A program made the position numbers and the translations under genes. A DNA stretch of 64,000 nt from Sphingobium sp. TKS (lineage in GTDB: Bacteria; Pseudomonadota; Alphaproteobacteria; Sphingomonadales; Sphingomonadaceae): assembly GCF_001563265.1 (NCBI RefSeq), contig NZ_CP005083.1:3227001-3291000 (forward strand), in the 5' to 3' direction. The notes beneath the pieces were generated by a model that saw only the letters and a list, made by a program, of their open reading frames with translations, searched no databases and was not told the origin of the DNA. Shown here one piece after another: positions 52,488-61,651 of the stretch. The first letter of the stretch is position 1. Each line of letters begins with the position of its first letter.

Positions 52488-54179
52488 ATGGGAGAGATCG
52501 TGGAACGCGACAATGACATGGATTTCGGGCGGTTCGGCCTCAAGGTTCCGACCATCCGTCCAAAGATCCCCTTCGGCTCGCAGACGATTGCTGGCGTGCT
52601 AGACCATGCGCTGCAAGACCGACCAGACCACGAAGCGCTGGTCGACCGGAACGGCCGGTACACTTACGCCGAGCTGGAGGAGACGGTGAACGCGGCCTGT
52701 CGGGCATTGACCGGGTTCGGCGTTCGGGCCGGTGACCGGATCGCCGCGACCTCATCTAACAGCGCCGACCTCATAATCGCGTTCCTCGCCTCCCAGCGCC
52801 TCGGTGCCGTCTGGGTCGGCATGAACCGCGTGCTGGCCCCGCGCGAGAAGCTCTATCTGCTTCAGGACTGCGAGGCATCCCTCCTCCTTATCGACGAGGA
52901 AAGCCTGAGCGGATTGGTTCCCTCCCTCAAAGACTCAGACTTCAAGCCACGCATCGTACTGCTCAACGGCGGTTCGACGGAGGACGAATGGCGGGAAGCA
53001 GTGCGTGAAGCCTCCGGGGCGCCAAGGCCGGACGTGCAGATCGATCCGCATGCTCCTGCGCTTATCTCCTATACGAGCGGTACGACCGGCCAGCCGAAGG
53101 GCGCCGTCCATAGCCAGCACAACGTGGCCGTCGTCGCCGCAGCCTGGGTCTCCCGCCAGGACTGGGACGTCGGCCTCCGCCGCGGCTGCGCCCAGGCGTT
53201 CACGATCAACAACATCATGATCCGCGCGGGTGTCCTGGCGCTGGCCGGGGGCGGAACCCTCGTCTGCATGGACCGTACCGATCCGGAAGGAGTGGCGGAC
53301 TGGGTCGAGAACGAGAGCATTGAGGTGCTCTTCGCGGTGCCCACGATGCTGCATGACCTACTGATGGACCCGAGGGTCAAAGATCGGCGTCTTGCCTCCC
53401 TCGTCCGCCCGCTAAGCGGCGGAGCAAGCCTGCCCGACAATGTGCGGCGGGCGTTCAAGGATCGGTTCGGTTCAGAGATCCAGTTCGTCTACGGGCTGAC
53501 CGAGGCGCCCACATCCGTGTCGCAGACCGACCCCGAAGAACCTTTCGTTCCGGGATCGAGCGGCCGCGCCCTCCCTCACCTCGAGATCGGGATCCTCGAC
53601 CAAGACCAGAACCCCGTCCCTACCGGTGGAGAAGGGGAAGTCGCGATCCGCGCGACGCAGACCGGTCCCTGGGCCGGGGTCTACACGCCCCTCCTGGGGT
53701 ACTGGCGGCGTCCCGACGCGACGGCGCAAGTTCTGAAGCGCGGCTGGCTGCTAACAGGGGACGTGGGACGGCTGGACGACGATGGACGGCTGTACATCCT
53801 CGACCGGCGCAACGACGTCATCATCCGCGGAGGCGCGAACATCTACCCGGCGGAGCTCGAGCGAGCGTTAGAGGAGCATCCGGACGTCGCCGCAGTCGCG
53901 GTCGTTGGACTTCCGAACGAGCGACTGGGGCAAGTCGTTGCGGCGGTTCTGCAAGCGACCGGCGAGGATCTGGACCTGCCGGCGCTTGACGCCTGGCTGA
54001 AGACGCAGCTGGCCGCCTACAAAACTCCCAAATATTATTATCTCACGGAGAAGATGCCCAGAAACGCGATGAACAAGATCGTCAAGCCCACCCTCCGAGA
54101 TAAGATCTCAAGCGGGGAGCTGCGTCTAGCACACGAGTCCAGCCGCCGAAAAATTGCTGGCGAGCAGGCGTCCGGCTGA
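52488..54179 (+). CDS. AMP-forming acyl-CoA synthetase
   Basis: 563 residues from 52488; the ATG at 52518 (MDFGRFGLK...) is an alternative start. The P-loop is ISYTSGTTGQPKGAVH (about residue 190), A5 is FVYGLTEAPTS, A7 is LLTGDVGRLDDDGRLYILDRRNDVIIRGGANIYPAE, and the catalytic Lys region is KMPRNAMNKIVKPTL. It activates an organic acid to its CoA ester. Downstream of hydratase and NMO-like genes and upstream of an MFS transporter, so it likely activates the acid that the transporter imports. Confidence 0.94.
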   Translation: MGEIVERDNDMDFGRFGLKVPTIRPKIPFGSQTIAGVLDHALQDRPDHEALVDRNGRYTYAELEETVNAACRALTGFGVRAGDRIAATSSNSADLIIAFLASQRLGAVWVGMNRVLAPREKLYLLQDCEASLLLIDEESLSGLVPSLKDSDFKPRIVLLNGGSTEDEWREAVREASGAPRPDVQIDPHAPALISYTSGTTGQPKGAVHSQHNVAVVAAAWVSRQDWDVGLRRGCAQAFTINNIMIRAGVLALAGGGTLVCMDRTDPEGVADWVENESIEVLFAVPTMLHDLLMDPRVKDRRLASLVRPLSGGASLPDNVRRAFKDRFGSEIQFVYGLTEAPTSVSQTDPEEPFVPGSSGRALPHLEIGILDQDQNPVPTGGEGEVAIRATQTGPWAGVYTPLLGYWRRPDATAQVLKRGWLLTGDVGRLDDDGRLYILDRRNDVIIRGGANIYPAELERALEEHPDVAAVAVVGLPNERLGQVVAAVLQATGEDLDLPALDAWLKTQLAAYKTPKYYYLTEKMPRNAMNKIVKPTLRDKISSGELRLAHESSRRKIAGEQASG

Positions 54180-54299
54180 ACACGACGGTCGCGATTAAAT
54201 CATCTTCCAGAATAGGGCTGCTCCGATGATGACATACTACACGCCGTCGATGTGCACCAATTCGGCGGACATCCTCGCCATAGTCGGAGGAGCGGTCCA

Positions 54300-55559
54300 G
54301 TGAGGCTCTTGGCACTTTCGGAACCGGAACGCCGTGAATGGACGGAGGGCTGGAAGCTTCCGCTCATCGCCGCGGTAGGCATGGCGATGTCGGCAAGCCC
54401 GAACCTGACGCTAGGCGCTCTGATGACCGCCATCCAGGAGGATACCGGCTGGACCCGCCTGCAGATATCCGCCGGCACCGGAATCATGAGCGTAGTGATG
54501 ATAATGCTGGCGCCGATCATGGGGCACGCTGTGGATCGCTTCGGCTCAAGGCGGATCGCGTTGCCTGGATTGGCAATGTTCTGCCTGGCGCTAGCTTCGC
54601 TTTCGATTGCTGGCATTTCGAAAGAGACATGGTGGGCGGGCTGGACCTTTATCGCGGTCTCAGCCCTCTTTATCAAATCAACGGTTTGGACAGCCGCAGT
54701 CATTAGCCGCTTCAGCCACAGCCGCGGGTTGGCCATTGCCGTGGCACTCTCCGGTTCTGGCCTGGCCTCGTTCTGCTTGCCCTTTTTTCTCACTCTGCTG
54801 CAGCAATCCTTTGGATGGCGCGGTGCCTATTGCGGCTTGGCGGTCTTTTTCGCATCGCTCTCGCTTCCAGCCGCCTGGAGGCATTTCTTTGATGCTGCCG
54901 ACCAGAGACGACGTGACAATTCTCTGTCCGCTCTAGTCGATCGGTCCAATCTTCCGGGTCTCTCGCCTCGAGAAATCTTTCGCTCACGTAGGTTTGCTCA
55001 ACTCGCCCTTTCTTGTCTGCTTGTCGGCACCGCGATTACAGCATTGAGCGTGCACTTCATTCCCATATTGACAAGCAAGGGCGCCGCACCACTCGCCGCT
55101 GCTGGGATCGCCGCAGGAATTGGCCTCTCATCTGTCATAGGACGCCTCATGACGGGCCTGCTCTTGGATCGATTCAGTGGTCCGCTGATAGGCCTGACCG
55201 GCTTCGCGCTGCCAGTTGCGGCGTGCATACTGCTGCTGGTAGACTCCGGCACGAGCTATGCTATTGTGGTCGCAATTCTCATCGGCTTAGCAGCCGGCGC
55301 TGAATTCGACGTCATCGCCTACCTCTCGGCGCGTTATTTTGGGCTCCGACACTACGGCTTGGTTTTCGGCACTGTCGTAGGATTGTTAAGCTTTGGGGCG
55401 GGCATAGGGCCCATGTTCGGCGCTTTCATGTTCGATCACTACGGAAACTACGAGAACATGCTTCTTGTCGTGGCGCCTACATTTGTCCTATCGGGATTAC
55501 TGATTGGAAGCCTCGGAAGCTATCCCGTTCTTCCGGCACCTGACGCCGCCCCCAGCTAA
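54300..55559 (+). CDS. MFS transporter (monocarboxylate/oxalate-formate-antiporter-like)
   Basis: 419 residues from a GTG at 54300 with GGAGGAG seven bases upstream. Twelve hydrophobic helices are present, starting at LPLIAAVGMAMSASPNLTLGALM, with an MFS signature loop GHAVDRFGSRRIAL between helices 2 and 3 and FLPFFLTLLQQSFGWRGAYCGLAVFFASLSL. The second half repeats it with GIGLSSVIGRLMTGLLLDRFSG. MCT-like MFS proteins carry mono- and dicarboxylates. It sits between acyl-CoA ligase and acyl-CoA dehydrogenase genes, so import of a carboxylic acid is the likely job. Confidence 0.92.
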   Translation: MRLLALSEPERREWTEGWKLPLIAAVGMAMSASPNLTLGALMTAIQEDTGWTRLQISAGTGIMSVVMIMLAPIMGHAVDRFGSRRIALPGLAMFCLALASLSIAGISKETWWAGWTFIAVSALFIKSTVWTAAVISRFSHSRGLAIAVALSGSGLASFCLPFFLTLLQQSFGWRGAYCGLAVFFASLSLPAAWRHFFDAADQRRRDNSLSALVDRSNLPGLSPREIFRSRRFAQLALSCLLVGTAITALSVHFIPILTSKGAAPLAAAGIAAGIGLSSVIGRLMTGLLLDRFSGPLIGLTGFALPVAACILLLVDSGTSYAIVVAILIGLAAGAEFDVIAYLSARYFGLRHYGLVFGTVVGLLSFGAGIGPMFGAFMFDHYGNYENMLLVVAPTFVLSGLLIGSLGSYPVLPAPDAAPS

Positions 55560-55639
55560 TCGAATAAAGTTTTAAATGAACATTTTCTTCCAGGAACGGC
55601 ACCCCGGTTGCCTATTCCGAAGTCAATCGGAGTATTTCC

Positions 55640-56803
55640 ATGATCCAAGATCCAGCTGCCTCCTTTCCCGAAATCCGTGAATCCGTCCGACGCCTTTGCG
55701 CCGCCTTCCCCGGGGAATACTGGCGTGAGCTTGACCGCGAGAGGGCGTATCCCACCGCATTTGTCCAGGCTTTGACCGAAGCGGGCTTCCTGTCGGCGCT
55801 GGTGCCCGAGGCATATGGTGGTTCGGGACTCGGACTGCAGGCCGCCACGGCTGTCCTTGAGGAGATCCACCGGGCGGGCTGCAACGGTGGTGCCTGCCAT
55901 GCGCAGATGTACACTATGGGGACGATTCTCAAGCACGGGAGCGAGGAGCAGAAGGCGCGATACCTCCCGGCGATCGCGTCTGGAGAGCTACGCCTGCAGG
56001 CCTTCGGCGTTACGGAACCCACGGCGGGCACGGACACCACCAGGATATCCACCTTCGCGCGACGTGAAGGAGACCGCTACGTCGTCTCCGGCCAGAAAAT
56101 CTGGATCAGCCGCGCGGAGCACTCAGACCTGATGGTGTTGCTGTGCCGCACCACGCCCCGGGAGGCGACCGCCAAGCCCACCCAGGGCATGAGCGTGCTG
56201 CTTGTGGACATGCGCGAAGCGGTGGGGCGGGGTCTCACGATCCAGCCGATACGCACCATGCTGAACCACGCCACGACTGAACTCTTCTTCGACAACCTCG
56301 AGGTCCCGGCAGAGAACCTGATCGGCGAGGAAGGGCAGGGTTTCCGGTATATCGTGGACGGGATGAACGCCGAGCGGATCCTCATTGCATCCGAATGCAT
56401 CGGCGACGGGAGATTCTTCATCGACCGTGCCAGCGCCTATGCCAAGGAACGCCACGTGTTCGGTCGGCCGATCGGACAAAACCAGGGTGTCCAATTCCCA
56501 ATCGCGCGCAACTTCGTTCAGTTGTCGGCCGCCGCCCTTATGGTCCGTCATGCCGCCGAGATGTTCGACGCTGGCCAGGCCTGCGGGACCGAGGCGAACA
56601 TGGCAAAAATGCTGGCGTCGGAGGCATCGTGGGCCGCTGCCGACACCTGTCTGCAGACTCATGGCGGGTTCGGGTTCGCGGAGGAGTTCGACGTCGAGCG
56701 CAAGTTCCGCGAAACGCGTCTGTACCAGGTCGCGCCCATCTCGACGAACCTCATCCTCAGCCACGTGGCCACCCACGCGCTCGGGATGCCCAAGAGCTTT
56801 TAA
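55640..56803 (+). CDS. Acyl-CoA dehydrogenase without the usual C-terminal catalytic Glu
   Basis: 387 residues. FAD-binding motifs FGVTEPTAGTDTTRIST and YVVSGQKIWISRAEHSD, and the C-terminal LQTHGGFGFAEEFDVERKFRETRLYQVAPISTNLI. Where medium-chain enzymes have YEGTSQ with the base Glu, this protein has VAPISTN, so the catalytic base must be elsewhere, or the reaction is atypical. It is followed at 96 bases by an enoyl-CoA hydratase gene. A third dehydrogenase beside the 22.8-kb pair indicates either a different chain position or a different acid. Confidence 0.9.
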   Translation: MIQDPAASFPEIRESVRRLCAAFPGEYWRELDRERAYPTAFVQALTEAGFLSALVPEAYGGSGLGLQAATAVLEEIHRAGCNGGACHAQMYTMGTILKHGSEEQKARYLPAIASGELRLQAFGVTEPTAGTDTTRISTFARREGDRYVVSGQKIWISRAEHSDLMVLLCRTTPREATAKPTQGMSVLLVDMREAVGRGLTIQPIRTMLNHATTELFFDNLEVPAENLIGEEGQGFRYIVDGMNAERILIASECIGDGRFFIDRASAYAKERHVFGRPIGQNQGVQFPIARNFVQLSAAALMVRHAAEMFDAGQACGTEANMAKMLASEASWAAADTCLQTHGGFGFAEEFDVERKFRETRLYQVAPISTNLILSHVATHALGMPKSF

Positions 56804-56898
56804 GTCCCCCAGGGCTGTTGGCGCAATCCGATTGCGCGCTCGCCATGGGAGCCTTCCAACTGCCTTCGATGTCACCGAAAGCTATGCGGGAGCTATCA

Positions 56899-57699
56899 AT
56901 GAACGATCGTGTAACCGTCCGTCTTGAGGACGGCGTCGCTGATGTTCGGCTGAACCGGGCGGACAAGATGAACGCTCTCGATGAGGCTATGTTCGCGGCC
57001 ATTATCGACACCGGTGAACGCCTTGCTCAAGACAAATCCGTCCGTGCGATAGTGCTCTCGGGTGAAGGCCGGGCTTTCTGCGCCGGCCTCGACATCGGCA
57101 ACTTCACCGATATGGCGGGCGACGAGCCGCCCAGCGATCGGCTGTTTGGCACGACGCGAACTTCTAGTGGAGCCAACCGCGCCCAGCAAATGGGAATGAT
57201 CTGGCGCGATTTGCCGATCCCTGTCATCGCCGCTCTCCACGGTGTGGCATTCGGGGGTGGGCTGCAGATTGCATTAGGCAGTGACATTCGTTTCGCCACT
57301 CCAGACACAAGGCTTTCAGTGATGGAAATCCGCTGGGGTCTAATCCCGGATATGAGCGGAATGGCCCTGATGCGAACCCTGGTCAGGGACGATGTGGTGC
57401 GGGAGTTGACCTGGACGGGCCGGCAGGTTCTTGGAGAAGAAGCCGCTCGCCTGGGACTGGTAACCGGCCTTTCGGCTGACCCCTATGAGACTGCAATGGC
57501 GTTGGCGAAGGACATCGCAACCAAGAGCCCCACCGCCATCCGCGCCAGCAAGAGACTACTCAACTGTGTGCCCGACTCCGATCAACACGAGATCCTGCTG
57601 ATGGAGACTGAGGAGCAGGTGCTGTTGATGGGGAGCGCAAATCAGAAGGAAGCGCTTCTGGCACATACCGAGAAGCGCGATCCTATGTTCTCAGACTAG
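56899..57699 (+). CDS. Enoyl-CoA hydratase/isomerase family protein
   Basis: 266 residues from the ATG at 56899 (GGGAG seven bases upstream); a long open frame reaching back into the dehydrogenase gene is not used. Crotonase landmarks: VRLNRADKMNALDEAMF, GRAFCAGLDIGNFT, HGVAFGGGLQIALGSDIRF and IRWGLIPDMSGMALMRTLV, with C-terminal KEALLAHTEKRDPMFSD. It converts an enoyl-CoA, probably that made by the preceding dehydrogenase. Its TAG stop (57697-57699) lies within the 5' end of a long hairpin repeat. Confidence 0.93.
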   Translation: MNDRVTVRLEDGVADVRLNRADKMNALDEAMFAAIIDTGERLAQDKSVRAIVLSGEGRAFCAGLDIGNFTDMAGDEPPSDRLFGTTRTSSGANRAQQMGMIWRDLPIPVIAALHGVAFGGGLQIALGSDIRFATPDTRLSVMEIRWGLIPDMSGMALMRTLVRDDVVRELTWTGRQVLGEEAARLGLVTGLSADPYETAMALAKDIATKSPTAIRASKRLLNCVPDSDQHEILLMETEEQVLLMGSANQKEALLAHTEKRDPMFSD

Positions 57700-57771
57700 T
57701 GACCCGAATCTGAAGTTCGCCACATTGTGGGGCAGGCGCTGAGCGAACTTCAGATTCATCAGGGTCACTAG
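57696..57771. repeat. Long palindromic element 1 (CTAGTG...CACTAG)
   Basis: An imperfect inverted repeat: outer 10 bp (CTAGTGACCC / GGGTCACTAG), a 4-base bulge on the 3' arm (ATCA), then 15 bp (GAATCTGAAGTTCGC and its complement) around a 22-base loop. It includes the stop codon of the preceding gene and could also end its transcript. It is immediately followed by a second element of the same design but different stem sequence. Confidence 0.8.
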
Positions 57772-57784
57772 CAAATATATGATT

Positions 57785-57862
57785 CTAGTGTGGTTTATGG
57801 ATTTGAAATACGCTCCCCACCTAGCCGCTATAATGAGGCGTATTTCAAATCCACCACACTAG
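57785..57862. repeat. Long palindromic element 2 (CTAGTG...CACTAG)
   Basis: Outer 9 bp (CTAGTGTGG / CCACACTAG), a 4-base bulge on the 5' arm (TTTA), then 16 bp (TGGATTTGAAATACGC and complement) around a 24-base loop. The ends CTAGTG/CACTAG, the bulge size and overall length match element 1, 13 bases upstream, though the inner stems differ. Such hairpins resemble REP or MITE-like intergenic elements. Confidence 0.8.
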
Positions 57863-58491
57863 GGCAAGCGATCCCCTCGGGCTTGCGGTGCACTCTGCAA
57901 AGCCTGCATAAGGCGGCAGCCGATCCGCCGCCCCAATCCAAGCGGGCACGGAGATGATCTCGGGCCGTCCGGACCTAGCCGCGTGTACGAGGACCGACTC
58001 CGGCGTCCCCGTCGACATACCTTCTGCTGCGCGAGGGCATCGTTATGGTCATGCATGCCGCGCGGGCGAACGACGAGGACCGAGTGCAGCGGCGGTGCCA
58101 AGTGACGCCCCGCCAATCTGGCGCACCCGGCGGGTCTACTTTCCACCGCGGCGATTACGGTGTTGTAGCGCGAACTGAGGCTGCTGGTGGCGCAATTGCT
58201 GACCGACCTGCGGGGCCGGACTTGGCTCGGAGCTGACGCGGTCCTGTGCTCCACGCACTCCTCCTCCCCAGGTTGAGAGCATCTATCGCGGCGTCGAACT
58301 CGATGGCGGCGTGGATACTGATACCTAGAATGTCCGAGCCGTGCGATTCTTTGTCCGGTTCCTCCCACTAATTGTGACCCTTCCAAGTCACAAATTCACT
58401 GATCGGCAACGCCGCCGATCGATCCGACCGCTAATTTATAATGACAAACCGCAGGCAGGAATGCGCGTTGGACTAAAATGAGGGAAACGAG
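57863..58491. other. Upstream region of the second receptor, no gene recognised
   Basis: About 630 bases between the hairpin elements and the receptor start. Several short open frames occur on both strands but none shows a domain. It should include the receptor promoter; GAGGGAAACGAG before its ATG supplies the ribosome site. Some of it may be degraded former coding sequence. Confidence 0.5.
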
Positions 58492-60603
58492 ATGACCAAT
58501 GCACGTAACGCCGCGCGCCTACTCCTGTGCTTCGCGAGCACGATTGCGCTAACCAGTCCCGCGTTCGCCCAGAGCGCCCCAGCAGGAGCGGACAACCCCC
58601 ATGCCGGATCCCCAGACATCGTGGTGACCGCCACCCGGCGGTCGGAGCAGCTGAAGGACGTTCCCCAGTCCATCGCAGCATTCTCCTCGGACATGCTGGA
58701 GTCGCGGGGGATCGACGACATCAATTCGCTCGGGCGTCAGACGCCAGGTCTCGTCCTGAACGAACGGTCGGACCGAACCCCCAACGTCGTTATGCGCGGG
58801 GTCGGCTCCTTCGGGAACGTCCAAGGCGTCGGCTTCTACATTGACGATGTTCAGAACTTCACCGATCAGACCATGCGACTGCAGGACATCGAGCGCGTTG
58901 AGATCCTGAAGGGTCCGCAAGGCACCCTGTACGGCGGCAGCAGCATCGGAGGAGCGATCCGGTACATCACGAAGGAGCCAGGCTTCGAGACCGGGGCAGA
59001 GGTGCAAGCCGAAGCCGGCGAGAAGGACTATTTGAACCTCTACGCATCGATCAACGCCCCACTCACCGACAAGGTGGCAGCGCGCCTGTCCGGGTACTAC
59101 AGCAGTGACGACGGCTTCATAACGTCTCCCACAATTCCTGACATCGGCCACTGGAAGGAATACGGGCTCCGCGGTCAGGTGCTTCTGAAGCCCAGCGACC
59201 GGCTGACCGCCCTCTTCACGGTGCGTTACCGAAAATTTGACGGCGCGCTGGCACTCGACAACCCCCACGACGGCGTGTCGCGCGTCAACTACGTCACCGA
59301 TCTCAGCTTCCGCCCCAACACGAAGCTGGAGACGGTGGGCGTAGTCGCCAAGCTAGGATACGAGTTCGACGGGGCCGCGCTCGAGGCAATCTCGTCCTTC
59401 ACCCGCCAGGAACGAAGCTACCTAATCGATCCCGACTACAGCGCCGCCCCGATCGTCGCGGTGATCGGGGAGGACACCCGCCCCGTGAAGGTCATGACGC
59501 AGGAGCTGCGGCTGACCTCGACCTCGGATGGTGCCCTAAAGTGGATAGCGGGCCTCTATGCGGCGAGGATGGACAACATCCAGATCATCGGCTCCCCCTT
59601 GGACACGGTCTTCCTCGGAACACGCATACCCAACGCAATCAATCGGAAGAGTCAGCAAACCGATCTCGCAGCCTTCGCCAGTGCCGATCTGCGTCTTGGA
59701 GACCTGACGGTGTCAGGCGGCCTGAGGCTCTACAACGTCGACTACGACGCCGTCGTGTACTCCGTGGCGGGGCAGCCGACCTTCGACAACGACGCCACGG
59801 TCATACTTCCCCGGGTCTCGCTTTCCTACGCAACCGCGGGCGGCACCAATCTGTATGCCTCGATCGCCAAGGGATATGAGCCAGGCAAGGCGTCGGTGGG
59901 GGCAGACGTCCCTTTCGACTACCGCGCCGAGAAGACATGGGCGTTCGAGGCCGGGGCGAAGGGTTCGCTGTTCGACCCGTCCCTCTACTTCGAACTGGCA
60001 GGGTTCTACACCCTCTATCAGGACCGGCAGTTCGAGAACCGGTTCTTTGATACCGACGGCGTGGTCCTAGAGAGGATCGATAACATCGGCGATTCCGAAG
60101 CCTACGGCTTCGAAGGCTCTCTGGTGTGGCGGCCGACGAAGAGCTTGGCGCTGAACGGCGCGCTAGGATATCTGCATGCGCGCTGGAAGAAGGGAACCAT
60201 CTACAGCGGCACCGATATCGCAGGAAGGACGCCGCCGAATTCGCCAGCCTGGACGGCAAACCTCGGTGCTACATATTCTGCTCCCCTTTCCAAGAGCCTG
60301 AAGTTCGACCTGCACGTCGACGCGACCTACATGGATCAGTTCCAATGGACTCTGGACTACAATCCCATCTCCGGAACGAACCCCGCCTACTGGACAAACT
60401 TCGCAAAGCTCTCCGTTGGCGACATCGATGACCGTTGGAGCATCTCGGCGCAGGTCCGAAATCTGTTCAACACCCGATACTACACCCAATTCTACCCAGA
60501 GTTTTTCGGGGTCCAGGGGGCCGACGGAACGTGCGACAAGTGCCACCTTGGCCTGCCTGGGGAAAGGCAGCGGATCGTGGTATCGTTCAGCGCAAAGTTC
60601 TGA
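58492..60603 (+). CDS. TonB-dependent outer-membrane receptor
   Basis: 703 residues, complete. Signal peptide: basic start and hydrophobic core LLLCFASTIALTSPAFAQ (cleaved near residue 27). The TonB box is DIVVTATRR (about residues 43-51), followed by the plug with DVPQSIAAFSSDML and VMRGVGSFGN, and IERVEILKGPQGTLYGGSSIGGAIRYITKEP at the plug end. The barrel ends in RIVVSFSAKF with a terminal Phe. It is of the small FecA-like, sphingomonad catabolic type, with uptake of the pathway substrate a likely function. It closes the rightward gene set; the IS66 remnant begins beyond it. Confidence 0.96.
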   Translation: MTNARNAARLLLCFASTIALTSPAFAQSAPAGADNPHAGSPDIVVTATRRSEQLKDVPQSIAAFSSDMLESRGIDDINSLGRQTPGLVLNERSDRTPNVVMRGVGSFGNVQGVGFYIDDVQNFTDQTMRLQDIERVEILKGPQGTLYGGSSIGGAIRYITKEPGFETGAEVQAEAGEKDYLNLYASINAPLTDKVAARLSGYYSSDDGFITSPTIPDIGHWKEYGLRGQVLLKPSDRLTALFTVRYRKFDGALALDNPHDGVSRVNYVTDLSFRPNTKLETVGVVAKLGYEFDGAALEAISSFTRQERSYLIDPDYSAAPIVAVIGEDTRPVKVMTQELRLTSTSDGALKWIAGLYAARMDNIQIIGSPLDTVFLGTRIPNAINRKSQQTDLAAFASADLRLGDLTVSGGLRLYNVDYDAVVYSVAGQPTFDNDATVILPRVSLSYATAGGTNLYASIAKGYEPGKASVGADVPFDYRAEKTWAFEAGAKGSLFDPSLYFELAGFYTLYQDRQFENRFFDTDGVVLERIDNIGDSEAYGFEGSLVWRPTKSLALNGALGYLHARWKKGTIYSGTDIAGRTPPNSPAWTANLGATYSAPLSKSLKFDLHVDATYMDQFQWTLDYNPISGTNPAYWTNFAKLSVGDIDDRWSISAQVRNLFNTRYYTQFYPEFFGVQGADGTCDKCHLGLPGERQRIVVSFSAKF

Positions 60604-60755
60604 TCGGCCGGATCTAAGCTTAGAAAGGGCGGGCCGTGACCGGCCCCGCCGCCACCTGAACGAACATATCCGCTGAATTGGACGGGACTGTACAAGGCTA
60701 GCTCAATCGCAAGCTAATCCTATGCTAAATTCCGTTCGGGCTAAAGCACCAAACG

Positions 60756-60783
60756 AAAAAGGGCTCGGCCATTAGCCGAGCCC
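60756..60783 (-). terminator. Intrinsic terminator for leftward transcription
   Basis: On the minus strand GGGCTCGGC (complement of 60775-60783), a 5-base loop and GCCGAGCCC are followed directly by TTTTTCGTTT, a standard intrinsic terminator. It would stop leftward transcripts from the IS66 remnant before they run antisense into the receptor gene. It can act weakly in the other direction too. Confidence 0.8.
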
Positions 60784-60938
60784 GTAAAGTCTTGGAAGAG
60801 GATGCCTAAAAGGCGCGTCGGTAGATAGCGCCGGTGGGAAAATGCTGCAAATGCGCAAGGAATGCTGCGGCGCGAAATTCGCAAGAATAATATACTGTCC
60901 TGGCGCTTCGATCGTATGCATTCGGAGAAGGCCGCGGA

Positions 60939-61160
60939 TCAGGCGGCTTCGCGTTGATCCTCTGCGGTGCGCCAGTTCCAGGGAAGCAGTTCATGGAGAC
61001 GGTTCTGAGGGATGTCGGCGATGCGGCTGAGCACATCGGCAAGCCAAGCCTGCGGATCGATGTCGTTGAGCTTCGCCGTGCCAATGAGGCTCAGCATGAA
61101 GGCGGTGCGCTGGCCGCCGCGATCTGAACCAGCGAAGAGCCATGATTTTCTGCCCAGGGC
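60939..61160 (-). pseudogene. IS66-family transposase (TnpC), C-terminal fragment
   Basis: 73 codons plus stop reading LGRKSWLFAGSDRGGQRTAF, then LIGTAKLNDIDPQAWLADVLSRI and LHELLPWNWRTAEDQREAA: the conserved C-terminus of IS66 transposases. It begins abruptly at 61160; the preceding part of the same gene (ending ALRGIA) continues at 63745. The gene is therefore split by a 2.6-kb insertion and cannot make an intact transposase. Confidence 0.93.
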
Positions 61161-61192
61161 CATCGCAGGGTCATTCTGCCCATGTCGGGCAG

Positions 61193-61651
61193 ATGGTAGA
61201 GTTTCATTATCGCTGGCATCCATATTACGGCGGTCGTTTTCGGCATGAAGGCCGCGAGGACCGGGCCAATGGCGCGATCATCCGGGTAGAGATCAGGCCG
61301 GGTGAGATCATCCAGGTCGCAGAGTGGATGCTGGACAGGGCGTTGTGCGCCGACATGGAGATGGGCGAACCGCGCGTTGCGGTGATTGGGCTTGTAGAGC
61401 TTCATGGACTGCTTACCGATCGCGGTTTCAGGCAGACTTCGACGGATGGACTCACGGCCATCCAGGAGGCGCGCCATGAAGGCACTACCACGACCCTCGT
61501 CGCTACCGATGCTGACCCAGCAGCTGAGCATGCCGCTCGATACGCCGCAGATGCGAGGCCTGAGCGAGGCGCAGCGAAGCGCCGTTGTTGCCAGGCTGGC
61601 GACCCTCTTGATGGCCGCAGCCGGCGTCGCGGCGAAGGAGGCCAGCGATGA
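61193..61651 (+). CDS. Recombinase-associated protein of unknown function (DUF5372-like)
   Basis: 152 codons from the ATG at 61193; an in-frame ATG at 61142 lies in the IS66 part and is not expected to be used. The conserved-looking core is the first 100 residues (MVEFHYRWHPYYGGRFRHEG, VEIRPGEIIQVAEWMLD, PRVAVIGLVELHGLL), a pattern I associate with small proteins encoded before such recombinases; the DUF5372 name is from memory. The last 50 residues are Arg/Ala-rich and overlap the next gene in another frame, so the tail may be a by-product of overprinting. Its TGA overlaps the recombinase ATG (ATGA). Confidence 0.65.
   Translation: MVEFHYRWHPYYGGRFRHEGREDRANGAIIRVEIRPGEIIQVAEWMLDRALCADMEMGEPRVAVIGLVELHGLLTDRGFRQTSTDGLTAIQEARHEGTTTTLVATDADPAAEHAARYAADARPERGAAKRRCCQAGDPLDGRSRRRGEGGQR

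Noticed and set aside
56395..56898. N-terminal extension of the enoyl-CoA hydratase frame into the dehydrogenase gene
   Set aside because: The sequence before 56899 is out-of-frame dehydrogenase coding DNA. A proper ribosome site precedes the ATG at 56899 and the resulting length is normal.
57785..57862. Rho-independent terminator interpretation of the hairpin elements
   Set aside because: Neither has a T-run after the stem, and their size, bulges and shared CTAGTG ends fit palindromic repeat elements better, although they may still affect transcript ends.
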